Source of the DNA: RGIG5612 sp963589005 | GTDB lineage: Bacteria > Bacillota > Clostridia > Lachnospirales > Lachnospiraceae | Assembly (NCBI GenBank): GCA_963589005.1 | Contig: CAVAJR010000019.1 | Coordinates: 1 to 49,252, forward strand | Reading direction: 5' to 3' | DNA length: 49,252 bases | Shown here: piece by piece, positions 33,915 to 42,246 of the stretch | Layout: every line of letters begins with the position of its first letter | Numbering within the stretch: the stretch's first letter is position 1 | The notes under the pieces: model-generated | Database searches by the model: none | The model's input: the letters and a program-made list of their open reading frames with translations, nothing else | Told to the model about the DNA's origin: nothing | Made by a program: the position numbers and the translations under genes

Positions 33915-35244
33915 TCATTCTCCTGTATTTTTCTATTAATTCATCGGCTCTGCCATCGCCGCCCTCTTCCTTAAGATTGATGGACTTGACAATGCCCTCC
34001 ATTGTATTGCTTTCGAAAAATCGCTTAGCCTCGCTTACCGCGCCATAGAAAACAAGACGTCCCGTACGATTGCTGTCCTTGGCAAGAACAATGATATCAT
34101 CAAAATATTCAAGCACACGATCGGGTGTATGCGTAATAACAATTACTATCTTGCCTTGATGTGCTATTTCATTCAGCCGCTGCATCAGGAATCTGGCCAA
34201 TATGCCGTCCAATCCGGAATCCGGCTCATCCAGCATATATACAAATGGATCTGAAATCAATTCACTTGCAATTGATATACGCTTCTTCTGACCTCCGGAT
34301 TGTTTTCCTACCTTCTGATCCTTAACATCTGTCAATCCCAGCATATCGATGATCTCATCCACACGTTTCTTGCGTTCTGCTCTGGTTATATCACTTGGCA
34401 GACGCAGCTTGGCTGCAGAATCAATGACATTATATACAGTATCCTGATATCTGATCAGCTCCTGCTGCGGAACATATCCGATATCATATTTAACCTGATT
34501 ATATCTGTGATATACATCAAGACCATTTAATAATATCTCTGCATCCGCACGCTCATATCCGTTTACAGCATTTATAAATGTTGTCTTGCCTGAGCCGGAG
34601 CCCCCAAGAAGAAGTACCATTCTTCCCGGTCTTATGCTCAGGTGAATATCCTTAAGAAGCGTAATTGTTCTGAAGGAATCATGAATTGTTTTGGATTTTA
34701 TATTTATTGTAAGGCCTTGCTCCAGTTTTGGAGCCTTGACGCCGGATGTCGCAGGCGCCAGATCTCCATTTGCCAGATATATGGGATCAAATCCCTTCAC
34801 AAAGCCCCATATGATCGACACCAACGGAGGAACAATTATCCATAACGGAATCCACCATTTAGCCTTGTCAAAGACAAAGCACAAGGAGCCATAAATCCTA
34901 ATGGAATATACAATGTAAATACATAGAAAAATAATAAAAATTACAAAAGATGTATAAACAATTATATCCGTTACCAAATCTGCCATCAGCATCATTCCGA
35001 TCGCAAATGTTCCTGCAGCCTCTGTTATAAGCTTGGCACCGATCCATACTATTGCATCTTCTTTGGAATTGGCACATTTGGCCAATTGATAGTGTCTGAC
35101 TACGGGTACAAATGCCCACCAGGACTTAAGCGCGCATTTCTTAAATATCTGCCAAAGTCCGACGCTGAACATAACGGCAAGAACAAGCTGCAAATAGCTC
35201 GGCGAGCCTGCTACTGCCGTGATTATAAAATTAACATATGACAT
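33895..35244 (-). CDS. Membrane domain fused to ABCG-type ATPase
   Basis: A 449-residue fusion. Residues 1-155 hold about four helices with the motif WWAFVPVVRHYQLAKCA, as in small DUF5684-like membrane proteins that also occur near signal peptidases. Residues about 178-420 are a complete ABC ATPase: Walker A GGSGSGKTT (214-222), signature SGGQKKR (316-322), Walker B YMLDEPDSGLDG (E340) and switch histidine in VITHT. The ATPase is of the ABCG class, with a 'GQKKR' signature and an extended tail. It pairs with the ABC-2 permease downstream. ABCG transporters normally fuse the ATPase to its own permease, so fusion to an unrelated membrane domain is unusual. Confidence 0.85.
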   Translation of the reverse strand: MSYVNFIITAVAGSPSYLQLVLAVMFSVGLWQIFKKCALKSWWAFVPVVRHYQLAKCANSKEDAIVWIGAKLITEAAGTFAIGMMLMADLVTDIIVYTSFVIFIIFLCIYIVYSIRIYGSLCFVFDKAKWWIPLWIIVPPLVSIIWGFVKGFDPIYLANGDLAPATSGVKAPKLEQGLTINIKSKTIHDSFRTITLLKDIHLSIRPGRMVLLLGGSGSGKTTFINAVNGYERADAEILLNGLDVYHRYNQVKYDIGYVPQQELIRYQDTVYNVIDSAAKLRLPSDITRAERKKRVDEIIDMLGLTDVKDQKVGKQSGGQKKRISIASELISDPFVYMLDEPDSGLDGILARFLMQRLNEIAHQGKIVIVITHTPDRVLEYFDDIIVLAKDSNRTGRLVFYGAVSEAKRFFESNTMEGIVKSINLKEEGGDGRADELIEKYRRMNDGTEE

Positions 35245-35295
35245 TAAGTTGCCTTTCTATATTATAAAGTAAGAAATATTCAGGAATTGCTATTT

Positions 35296-36252
35296 TCAAA
35301 TGGTTGACATAGCCTTAAGTGCTCCCTTAACCAGTGTGATCCTTGCAGCCGCCCTATTAGCCTCGGCAAGTATATCTCTCATCTCTTCACGATTTATATT
35401 AAGATCCTCATATTTATTTAAAATATGCGCCAGCGCCATTCCGAAAAATGCATCACCTGCACCGGTTGCATCAACCACTCTGTTCACCTGAACAGCCTTA
35501 CAATATTCAGCCTGCCCATTGCTCCACTCTCGCTGCCATCCCATACTGCCATTCTTGCCTAAAGTAAGAAAGATGACTCTGGCAGTGGTCAGCTCTGCAA
35601 CCTTTTCCATGGCCTTCTGCATGTCTTCAGTGCCGGTGATAAATGCAGCCTCATCATCAGATAATTTCAATATATCGCAATTGTTCATTCCCCACAGCAT
35701 CTGCTTTCTTGCATCTTCCATAGAATCCCACAATGGTGGTCTGAGGTTAGGATCAAATGAGATCAATACATCCTCATCCTTGGCTATCTCAACCGCCAGC
35801 ATAGTAGCATTTCTTACGGTTTCCGAAGTCATGGACAATGTGCCGAAATGAAATATCCTGCTGTCTCGTATCAGATCCGCCTTTACCTCAGAAGGCCCCA
35901 GCTGCATGTCAGCACCGGGATTTCTGTAAAATGAGAAAGCTCTGTCGCCATCTGCCTTCCTGTGTACAAATGCCAGAGTCGTTTTAACATCAGGGTCGTA
36001 AACCAGGCCCTCTGTGTTAATCCCGGCATCTCTGACTGTATCCGCCAGCATTTGCCCGAGAAAATCCTCTCCAACCTTGCCTATAAATGCTGTCCTTAGC
36101 CCTGCCCTGCCGGCCATTGCCAGCAGATTACATGGTGCTCCTCCCGGGCATGCCTCAAATGTCATGTTGCCCTGCTCGCTAATCGGACCTTCTACCATAT
36201 CCACGAGTAATTCTCCCAATGCTGTTATATCTATTTTTTTATTCATACTCAT
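35296..36252 (-). CDS. PfkB-family fructokinase
   Basis: A 318-residue ribokinase-family sugar kinase. It has the N-terminal substrate motif ELLVDMVEG, CPGGAPCNLLAMAGR, the IGKVGEDFLG block and the C-terminal anion-hole motif DATGAGDAFFG with its catalytic aspartate. This is the bacterial fructokinase pattern (fructose to fructose-6-phosphate), although related 2-keto-sugar kinases look similar. Start codons at 36252 and 36246 are both possible; a longer frame to 36336 adds an unlikely N-terminus. No sugar transporter is adjacent. A weak promoter (TTGCAA, 17 bp, TTAAAT, 36348-36376) lies upstream. Confidence 0.85.
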   Translation of the reverse strand: MSMNKKIDITALGELLVDMVEGPISEQGNMTFEACPGGAPCNLLAMAGRAGLRTAFIGKVGEDFLGQMLADTVRDAGINTEGLVYDPDVKTTLAFVHRKADGDRAFSFYRNPGADMQLGPSEVKADLIRDSRIFHFGTLSMTSETVRNATMLAVEIAKDEDVLISFDPNLRPPLWDSMEDARKQMLWGMNNCDILKLSDDEAAFITGTEDMQKAMEKVAELTTARVIFLTLGKNGSMGWQREWSNGQAEYCKAVQVNRVVDATGAGDAFFGMALAHILNKYEDLNINREEMRDILAEANRAAARITLVKGALKAMSTI

Positions 36253-36767
36253 CACTCTGTCAGTTATGACTAGGCCTACACACAGCAAGCATGGCTGATA
36301 GCCATCATTGCTCCATGTAAATCCGAGTCTCTTCATTTTTTAAATTTATTTAACGTATGCAAAAGCTCCATTGCAAAATGAAATTTCACCAGATTTTAAA
36401 ATTCAAACATTTTCAACTGTTCCTATCATTTTATCTGACTCTAAACAGCTGCAATTTCACACGCACAGAATACTATTTTGCGGTTGAATAATCAACTTGC
36501 AGTTGTACTAAACCGCAATGCATATATTGCAATTGTCGGCACTTGCTCTTTATGCATAATGGTGAAATATTTTTATGCAATTGCCAAATAGACTGCCGAA
36601 ATCAACTGATCTGATATACTGAGGTTATGGTCATATAACTAGCATTGATAATTAAATATCAAAAACGGCTTGAAATTATAATCTTGTCCGTTTATCATTA
36701 ACGAAGCAACGATAAAATCGGTAAAAGATGAACCAAATTTTATTACATAAAGGCAGGAGGCAATAAA
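36253..36767. other. Divergent promoter region with nested palindrome
   Basis: This region lies between fructokinase (minus) and the flavoprotein gene (plus). A nested palindrome at 36478-36518 has outer arms TTGCGGTT/AACCGCAA and inner arms CAACT/AGTTG with a 3-base loop. A second, GCAAT/ATTGC, is just downstream. A plus-strand promoter TTGAAA (36670-36675), 17 bp, TATCAT (36693-36698) fits the flavoprotein gene. Nothing coding is seen. Confidence 0.5.
36670..36698 (+). promoter_or_regulatory. Promoter of the flavoprotein gene
   Basis: TTGAAA, a 17-bp spacer and TATCAT, about 70 bases before the start codon at 36768. Confidence 0.5.
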
Positions 36768-37754
36768 ATGAAGATCTTAGGTTTATCCTTTGGTACAAAA
36801 AATGGCAATAACGATACAATGTGTCGTGTTGCTCTCGGCGCAGCTAAGGAATGCGGTGCAGAAATCGAATTTATCCATGTATTTGACTGGGATATCAAAT
36901 TCTGTTCTGGCTGTGTAGCCTGTTCACGAGGCCTTGTTATGGGCAAAGGAATGATCTGCACACAGAAGGATGATTACAAGGCATTATATGAGAAAATGGT
37001 TGAGGCTGATGGCGTTCTCTTCGTAGATCCTATCTTCGAATCAGGCGGATCAGGACTGTTCCATGCTGTATGTGACCGTATGGGTCCGGGACATGATGTT
37101 GGTATGCTCCTTATGGCAGACGGCATGCTTAAGCAGCAGGGCAAGGAAGGTCTTAATCCAAGAATTTTCAGACAGAAGGCTGTATCATTTGTAGGTATCG
37201 GCGGTTCTGACTGGGGATGCAGAGTTGAAACAGACCATGCCATGCTGGCAATGAGCCCTGGATGGAAGGTTATCAACAACGAATATTTCTCATGGTGCAA
37301 GGATGTTATCAACCAGGATGATAAGGTTGAGAGAATGAAGGAAATCGGCCGTAACCTTTACGAGGCTGCCAAGTACATTGATGACAACAATATCATGATT
37401 CCTGGTTCAGAAGAGATCGACCTCTGGAAGGGTGCTGATGGTGCTTGTCCTCATTGCCATGGCAACAACTTCTATATCTTCCCTGGCACTACTCATTGTG
37501 TATGCGAACTGTGCGGACTGGAAGGTACACTTGAACTCGTTGATGGTGCTTTCAAGTTCAAGAACGATCCGTCTATCGTTCCTAACGGACAGCTTGAGCA
37601 TGCTCATGACATCGTTTCCGGCAAGAAGGCACATGGTGCTGATATCTTCGAAAATGAGGGACGACTGATGAACCTTAATAAGGATCCTCAGTACAAGGCT
37701 CGCAAGCAGGCATTTACAGAGATCATCGAGCCTACTCCGGCGCCGGCAAAATAA
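36768..37754 (+). CDS. NADPH-dependent FMN reductase-like flavoprotein with cysteine clusters and zinc ribbon
   Basis: A 328-residue protein. The flavodoxin-like fold covers about residues 1-205, with an FMN phosphate-binding start LGLSFGTKNGNNDTMCR. It carries C46-x2-C49-x2-C52 and C64, a pattern like the [4Fe-4S] site of iron-sulfur flavoproteins. A C-terminal zinc ribbon follows: C227/C230 (CPHC) and C246/C249 (CELC). The tail is charged. It may transfer electrons to a low-potential acceptor, but no partner is adjacent. It is a single gene with an excellent AGGAGG site and its own terminator. Confidence 0.8.
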   Translation: MKILGLSFGTKNGNNDTMCRVALGAAKECGAEIEFIHVFDWDIKFCSGCVACSRGLVMGKGMICTQKDDYKALYEKMVEADGVLFVDPIFESGGSGLFHAVCDRMGPGHDVGMLLMADGMLKQQGKEGLNPRIFRQKAVSFVGIGGSDWGCRVETDHAMLAMSPGWKVINNEYFSWCKDVINQDDKVERMKEIGRNLYEAAKYIDDNNIMIPGSEEIDLWKGADGACPHCHGNNFYIFPGTTHCVCELCGLEGTLELVDGAFKFKNDPSIVPNGQLEHAHDIVSGKKAHGADIFENEGRLMNLNKDPQYKARKQAFTEIIEPTPAPAK

Positions 37755-37789
37755 TATTTACAAACCAGGTTTTAAATAAACTAAATTTT

Positions 37790-37821
37790 GAGCCGTCAGA
37801 CGAAAATCTGACGGCTCTTTT
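37790..37821 (+). terminator. Terminator of the flavoprotein gene
   Basis: GAGCCGTCAGA and TCTGACGGCTC form an 11-bp perfect stem with loop CGAAAA, followed by TTTTC. Confidence 0.95.
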
Positions 37822-37943
37822 CATGTTCATTTCATGCCAATTACAGATATTGAGATATATAGCAAGCGTTTTGTTATATATACTTCAAGACCTCACTTGC
37901 TTAGTGAGCTTATCACTGCTTATACAGTCCTAACACGCAGCAG

Positions 37944-38555
37944 CTAGAATATGGATTTGCTGATGCTAAGTCTCTGCTTAACCAGATCTACAAGATATGC
38001 TGCTGTTCCATCAATTCCCAGAAAACTGCTGTTGATCATGATATCATTATGGTTCACATCACTAGGCAGATATTTTGCAAAATGCATATGATAAGCATCC
38101 CTTGCCTTATCAACTTCCGCTATCATCTTTCTGGCATTTTCCGGTTTCATATTAAGATTTTCTACACAGTTCTTATACCTTATCTCTATAGGCGCATATA
38201 TAAATATCCTCATAATATTAGGATGATTTCTTAATATATAATCAGAACATCTTCCTACAATGATGCAGTTTTCCTTGTCAGCAAGATTAGCTATAATTCT
38301 TCTCTGAGATTCAAATATATCCTGCTGCACCGCGGTTGTTCCGTTGCCAAGAGGGAATTTCATACTAAAATAGCTGGTTCTGGCAGTTTCTTCGTTATCG
38401 CTGACGGCAGAAACCGGCATATTCATATCCTTAGCCACAGCATCTACTATATCTCGGTCATAGTATTCTATGCCAAGAAGTTCCGACATTTTTCTCGCAA
38501 TCGGACGTCCAAGACTTCCGAACTGTCGGTTTATAGTTATAACATAATTGTCCAT
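37944..38555 (-). CDS. Cytidylate kinase-like family protein
   Basis: A 203-residue P-loop protein of the cytidylate-kinase-like family. It begins YVITINRQFGSLGRPIARKMSELLGIEYYDRDIV, where the usual GxxGxGKS loop is replaced by RQFGSLGR. NCIIVGRCSDYIL and a lid arginine region (RKMIAEVDKARDAYH) follow. True CMP kinase activity is uncertain; these proteins are common in Firmicutes and often sit near transport or signalling genes. The start at 38555 has GAGGAGG; a longer frame to 38609 lacks support. It is 84 bases downstream of the aminotransferase, probably in the same transcript. Confidence 0.8.
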   Translation of the reverse strand: MDNYVITINRQFGSLGRPIARKMSELLGIEYYDRDIVDAVAKDMNMPVSAVSDNEETARTSYFSMKFPLGNGTTAVQQDIFESQRRIIANLADKENCIIVGRCSDYILRNHPNIMRIFIYAPIEIRYKNCVENLNMKPENARKMIAEVDKARDAYHMHFAKYLPSDVNHNDIMINSSFLGIDGTAAYLVDLVKQRLSISKSIF

Positions 38556-38639
38556 GTGCTTGTCCTCCTCATAGATTATGGCATTTTTGGCATCGCATAT
38601 CGCGCCCATTCATAACGGTACATTTGCCCGGAGTTTCCC

Positions 38640-40001
38640 CTATATTCTTGCAAATGCTTTCTCATAAGCTTCCAGCGTGAAATCAACAACATCATCTGTA
38701 TGTGCTGTACACATGTTATAACGGTTGCACGGTTTATTATAAATTCCTTCAAGGAGCAATGCATAATCCAATTTCTTACGCGTTGTAAAGTCAGACTTCT
38801 GCAGATCACGATAAGTTTCTATCTTATCAAGGTCAGTAACAACAACATTAAACATTGAACCAAGACCAGGTGTTAAGATATGGATGCCATGTGATGCATA
38901 AATATCGCTAATGCCCTTCTTAAGTCTGTCTGTACGGCGAACCAGATCATCAAATTCCTTCTCTAATATCTTTATAGTTGCAAGACCTGCATTTAATATC
39001 ATCGGATGTCCATTATATGTTCCACTGTGATACAGAATATCAGCTGCTGATTTTGTGTTAGAATTGTCAAGGATATCCGAGCCCTGAGGAGATGCCATTT
39101 TCATGATCTCAGCGGAGCCTCCCACTATACCAACCGGGAATCCCGCTCCTATTACCTTGCCCAATGCTGTAAGGTCCGGCTTAACTCCATAATATTGCTG
39201 TGCACCTCCCAATGTAACTCTGAAGCCAGTCTTAACTTCATCAATGATCATCAGGATTCCCAATTGCTTGGTAAGCTCTCTCAAGCCCGTCATGAATTCC
39301 TTAGTAGCCGGGATGGTTCCTCCAAATACAGGTTCCATGATAACGCCTGCCACTTCATCCTTATGAGCTGTAAGGATCTCCGTGCAAGCCTCAAGATCAT
39401 TAAACGGAAGAATAATCGTATCCTCCAGCATTCTCTCAGACAGACCCTTAGATTCAGGAAGTCCTATAGGATGATGAGCATCACCGGCCTTCTTTACATC
39501 CGGATTGATACTTACAAGCACCTCGTTGTATCCGCCGTGATAATGTCCCTCGAACTTGGCAATTTTATATTTGCCTGTATAAGCAAATGCTGTACGTATG
39601 CACAACAGTGTGGCTTCTGTGCCTGAATTGGTATATCTGAGCATCTCAATGCTCGGATAATGCTCCTTTATCTTCTTGGCAAATGTATCCTCAAGCTCGT
39701 GCGGTGTTCCATACAGCATCGTACCATGCTGTTCGAAATAATCCTTCATCGAATCTATAATTTCCTGTCTTTCATGTCCCAGGATAAGGGGTCCATAGGA
39801 AAGAACATAATCGACATATTTATGATTATCCAAATCTGTAAGCCATGCACCACGGCCTTCCTTCATAAATAATGGAAATGGTGCAAAAAATTTAACATTT
39901 GCTGTAATTCCTCCCGGGATGTCCTCACAGGCTTCCTCAAATGCAGCATAAGATGCCGGATTAGCCTTGGCATATTCTTCTTGTAATTGCTCTATTGTCA
40001 T
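38640..40001 (-). CDS. Class III aminotransferase (glutamate-1-semialdehyde aminomutase-like)
   Basis: A 453-residue PLP enzyme. Motifs are YTNSGTEATLLCIR, EGHYHGGYNE, IIDEVKTGFR (PLP-nitrogen aspartate) and LGKVIGAGFPVG with the Schiff-base lysine, then HSGTYNGHP. The overall layout is that of HemL-like aminotransferases or aminomutases, but no haem genes are near. The divergent RpiR regulator, amino acid ABC transporter and nitrilase suggest transamination or epimerisation of an imported amino compound. The substrate is unknown. A perfect promoter (TTGACA, 17 bp, TATAAT) drives it. Confidence 0.85.
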   Translation of the reverse strand: MTIEQLQEEYAKANPASYAAFEEACEDIPGGITANVKFFAPFPLFMKEGRGAWLTDLDNHKYVDYVLSYGPLILGHERQEIIDSMKDYFEQHGTMLYGTPHELEDTFAKKIKEHYPSIEMLRYTNSGTEATLLCIRTAFAYTGKYKIAKFEGHYHGGYNEVLVSINPDVKKAGDAHHPIGLPESKGLSERMLEDTIILPFNDLEACTEILTAHKDEVAGVIMEPVFGGTIPATKEFMTGLRELTKQLGILMIIDEVKTGFRVTLGGAQQYYGVKPDLTALGKVIGAGFPVGIVGGSAEIMKMASPQGSDILDNSNTKSAADILYHSGTYNGHPMILNAGLATIKILEKEFDDLVRRTDRLKKGISDIYASHGIHILTPGLGSMFNVVVTDLDKIETYRDLQKSDFTTRKKLDYALLLEGIYNKPCNRYNMCTAHTDDVVDFTLEAYEKAFARI

Positions 40002-40050
40002 AACATTCTCTCCTTTACATTTAATTTGGGGCTTTCAAAAATTTATCGCC

Positions 40051-40079
40051 ATTATATTTCCGGCTTTTTTAAATGTCAA
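40051..40079 (-). promoter_or_regulatory. Promoter of the aminotransferase operon
   Basis: On the minus strand: TTGACA (40074-40079), a 17-bp spacer and TATAAT (40051-40056). Downstream toward RpiR are TTTTTCA and TGAAAAA, arms of a loose palindrome that may bind the regulator. Confidence 0.8.
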
Positions 40080-40180
40080 CATTTTTTTCATTAAATATGT
40101 TTTTGAAAAATACTTTATCATTTTTGACAAGTATAGTAGAATATCCATATACGAAAGCTGCACACCATAAGGAGGTTCTT

Positions 40181-41020
40181 ATGATAAAAGAAACTATTAC
40201 CGAAAAGTTTGATGAGATGAGCAAGACGCAGAAGAAGATCGCTAACTTCATTCTGCGCAATATAACAGCAGTGTCCTACTACAATATTCAGCAGTTTGCC
40301 AAGGCCGTCGGAACCAGCGAAGCAAGTATTCTTAGATTTTGCACTTTTCTGGGATACCGAGGATATCCTGAATTCAAGAGCGATATTCAGGACGCAGCCA
40401 AGGAACAGATCTCAATGAAGGACAGACTGGAAATCTCCCGTGCAGCCTATGATGAAAAGGAGGCAGGAATTGCGGAAATCTTCCATCAGGATATATCCCG
40501 CATTGAGCATACACTGGAACAGCTCGATATGGATACATTCTTTGCAACTTGCCAGCAGATCATTCTTGCCAAAAAGATCTATATCCTGGCAGCTCGCAGT
40601 GCATCTTCAATCGGACAGTTTTTTCAATATTACTTGAATATGACCCTGGGTAATGTGGAACTGATAACGAGTCTGGACTGCCGTGCCGACCTTCTGTGTG
40701 ATGTATCTAAGGATGATGTCGTAATCGGAATTACATTCAACCGTTACTCTTCTGTTACAGATGAAATGTTCTCTTATGCATACTCGCAAGGTGCTGTCAC
40801 TGTAGCCATCACTGACTCAGAACTTTCTCCTATAATCAAGAATTCCAAATATCATTTTCTTACCGACACAGCAATGCCTAGTTATATAGACTCATTTGTG
40901 GCCCCGCTTACACTTATTAATGCAATATTGGTAGAGATCGGCCGCACGAGAAATATCGAGTTATCTGACAGATTAAGCAAACTGGAAACCTTCAGCAAGA
41001 AATTTGGAATTTTTGAATAA
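40181..41020 (+). CDS. RpiR/MurR-family transcriptional regulator with SIS domain
   Basis: A 279-residue regulator. The N-terminal HTH_6 domain (about 1-75) includes the helix-turn-helix NIQQFAKAVGTSEASILRFCTFLGYRGYPEFK. The C-terminal SIS domain (about 125-255) contains KKIYILAARSASSIGQFFQYYL and GITFNRYSSVTDEM. SIS domains bind phosphosugars in most relatives, but here the neighbours are amino acid transport and transamination genes. The start at 40181 has a perfect AAGGAGG; the longer frame from 40073 is unsupported. It is divergent from the aminotransferase and 195 bases upstream of the transporter operon it probably controls. Confidence 0.9.
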   Translation: MIKETITEKFDEMSKTQKKIANFILRNITAVSYYNIQQFAKAVGTSEASILRFCTFLGYRGYPEFKSDIQDAAKEQISMKDRLEISRAAYDEKEAGIAEIFHQDISRIEHTLEQLDMDTFFATCQQIILAKKIYILAARSASSIGQFFQYYLNMTLGNVELITSLDCRADLLCDVSKDDVVIGITFNRYSSVTDEMFSYAYSQGAVTVAITDSELSPIIKNSKYHFLTDTAMPSYIDSFVAPLTLINAILVEIGRTRNIELSDRLSKLETFSKKFGIFE

Positions 41021-41042
41021 TTTTTAAGCATTTTCAATAAAT

Positions 41043-41094
41043 TGAAATTTTTATTTCATTTTGTGTTGACAAATTAAAATGTCAGCGATATCAT
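41043..41094 (+). promoter_or_regulatory. Transporter operon promoter with RpiR-like operator
   Basis: TTGACA (41066-41071), a 17-bp spacer and TATCAT (41089-41094). The palindrome TGAAATTTTTATTTCA (41043-41058) lies just upstream and resembles sites recognised by RpiR-type regulators. A second small inverted repeat (TGACA/TGTCA) overlaps the -35. Confidence 0.6.
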
Positions 41095-41117
41095 AAGCCC
41101 CATCAAGGGAACACTAC

Positions 41118-41153
41118 AAAGGCGTAGATGCAAAAAGCATTTGCGCCTTTTTT
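41118..41153 (+). terminator. Terminator/attenuator in the transporter leader
   Basis: AAAGGCG-ATGC pairs with GCAT-CGCCTTT across a small internal loop, followed by TTTTTTG. It lies after the promoter at 41066-41094 and before the binding-protein gene, so it can act as an attenuator as well as ending the RpiR transcript. CTAC/GTAG (41114-41117 with 41124-41127) could form an alternative hairpin that traps the 5' arm. Confidence 0.65.
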
Positions 41154-41215
41154 GTTCTTACATATTAAAAATCGGCATTTTCCTAAGCCACGCTAAACAA
41201 GGAGGAAACACAAAA

Positions 41216-42067
41216 ATGAAAAGAAGAATGGTTAGTCTAATGTTGTCAGCAGTAATGGGAATTGCTTCTATTGCAGGATGCAGCGTTGTATCAGCATCTG
41301 AAGATACAGCAGCAGGCACCGCGACAGAAGACTCATACAAGGGAGCACTGGCCGGCGTAACATTAAAGGTCGGATGTGATACAAGCTTCGTTCCATTCTG
41401 TTTTCCTGATGACAGCAATGTATATACAGGATTTGACATCGATCTGCTTGCAGCTCTCAGTGAGTATCTTGGTTTTGATTACAATCTGCAGCCGATGGAT
41501 TTTACAGCACTCCTGATGTCTGTTCAGACCAGCAAGCTGGACATGGCCATGGCAGGAATAACAATTACTGATGCCCGTGCAGAGGTTATGGATATCTCTA
41601 CTCCATATTATGATGCAGGTCTTCAGATATTTGTAAAAGAAGATAACGATGAAATTACACAGATCGCTGACCTTGAAGGCAAAAAGATAGCATTAAAGGA
41701 AGGCACCGCTTCAGTTACATATATCAGCGAAAATGTTAAGAACTGCACTGTAACAACATTCCCTAATATTGAAAGTGCATATCTCGAGGTTCAGCGTGGT
41801 GCTGCAGATGCAGTAGTTTACGATGCACCTAACATGAAATATTACCTGTCACAGAATCCTGACAGCGGATGCAAGGTTGTAGGCGACCTCGTTGACGGAT
41901 GTCAATACGGCATCATGCTTCAGAAGGGTTCTGATTATACGGAATATATTGATGCAGCAATTGCAGTATTCATGGAAGACGGCACATACGATGCGCTCTA
42001 TGAGAAATGGTTTGGAACACCATCTGATACAGCTGATGAGGATGCTGCAGAAAAAGAAAGCAAATAA
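41216..42067 (+). CDS. Amino acid ABC transporter substrate-binding lipoprotein
   Basis: A 283-residue family 3 solute-binding protein. The signal is MKRRMVSLMLSAVMGIASIAG with lipobox SIAGC (C22). The mature protein starts with a short acidic linker, then TLKVGCDTSFVPFCF, the family-3 motif FDIDLLAALSEYLG and GITITDARAEVMDISTPYYDAG. It captures a polar amino acid or related compound outside the membrane for the permease and ATPase downstream. The start at 41216 has AAGGAGG; the longer frame from 41141 overlaps the terminator stem and is unlikely. The 179-base gap after it holds a family A hairpin. Confidence 0.93.
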   Translation: MKRRMVSLMLSAVMGIASIAGCSVVSASEDTAAGTATEDSYKGALAGVTLKVGCDTSFVPFCFPDDSNVYTGFDIDLLAALSEYLGFDYNLQPMDFTALLMSVQTSKLDMAMAGITITDARAEVMDISTPYYDAGLQIFVKEDNDEITQIADLEGKKIALKEGTASVTYISENVKNCTVTTFPNIESAYLEVQRGAADAVVYDAPNMKYYLSQNPDSGCKVVGDLVDGCQYGIMLQKGSDYTEYIDAAIAVFMEDGTYDALYEKWFGTPSDTADEDAAEKESK

Positions 42068-42098
42068 ATAGCACAAAATAAACAGCTGATCATTATTT

Positions 42099-42182
42099 GT
42101 GCCGTAACCCTCGGCGTGCATCCACTGTTCGAAATCGCCTACGCTGATTGATCTCTCACAGTGGATGCGGCCGTACCGGCAC
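42099..42182 (-). repeat. Family A hairpin repeat inside the transporter operon
   Basis: This inverted copy of the family has outer arms GTGCCG/CGGCAC. The inner stem is GCATCCACTGT (42118-42128) with ACAGTGGATGC (42158-42168), an 11-bp perfect match, and the 29-nt loop contains CGCCTACGCTGATTG. It sits between the binding-protein and permease genes and would form a long stable hairpin in the mRNA. Confidence 0.85.
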
Positions 42183-42246
42183 ATGTTAAATTGATATATC
42201 TACGATGCTTATATCCAAAAGCATCGTCATAACGGGAGGCTTTATT

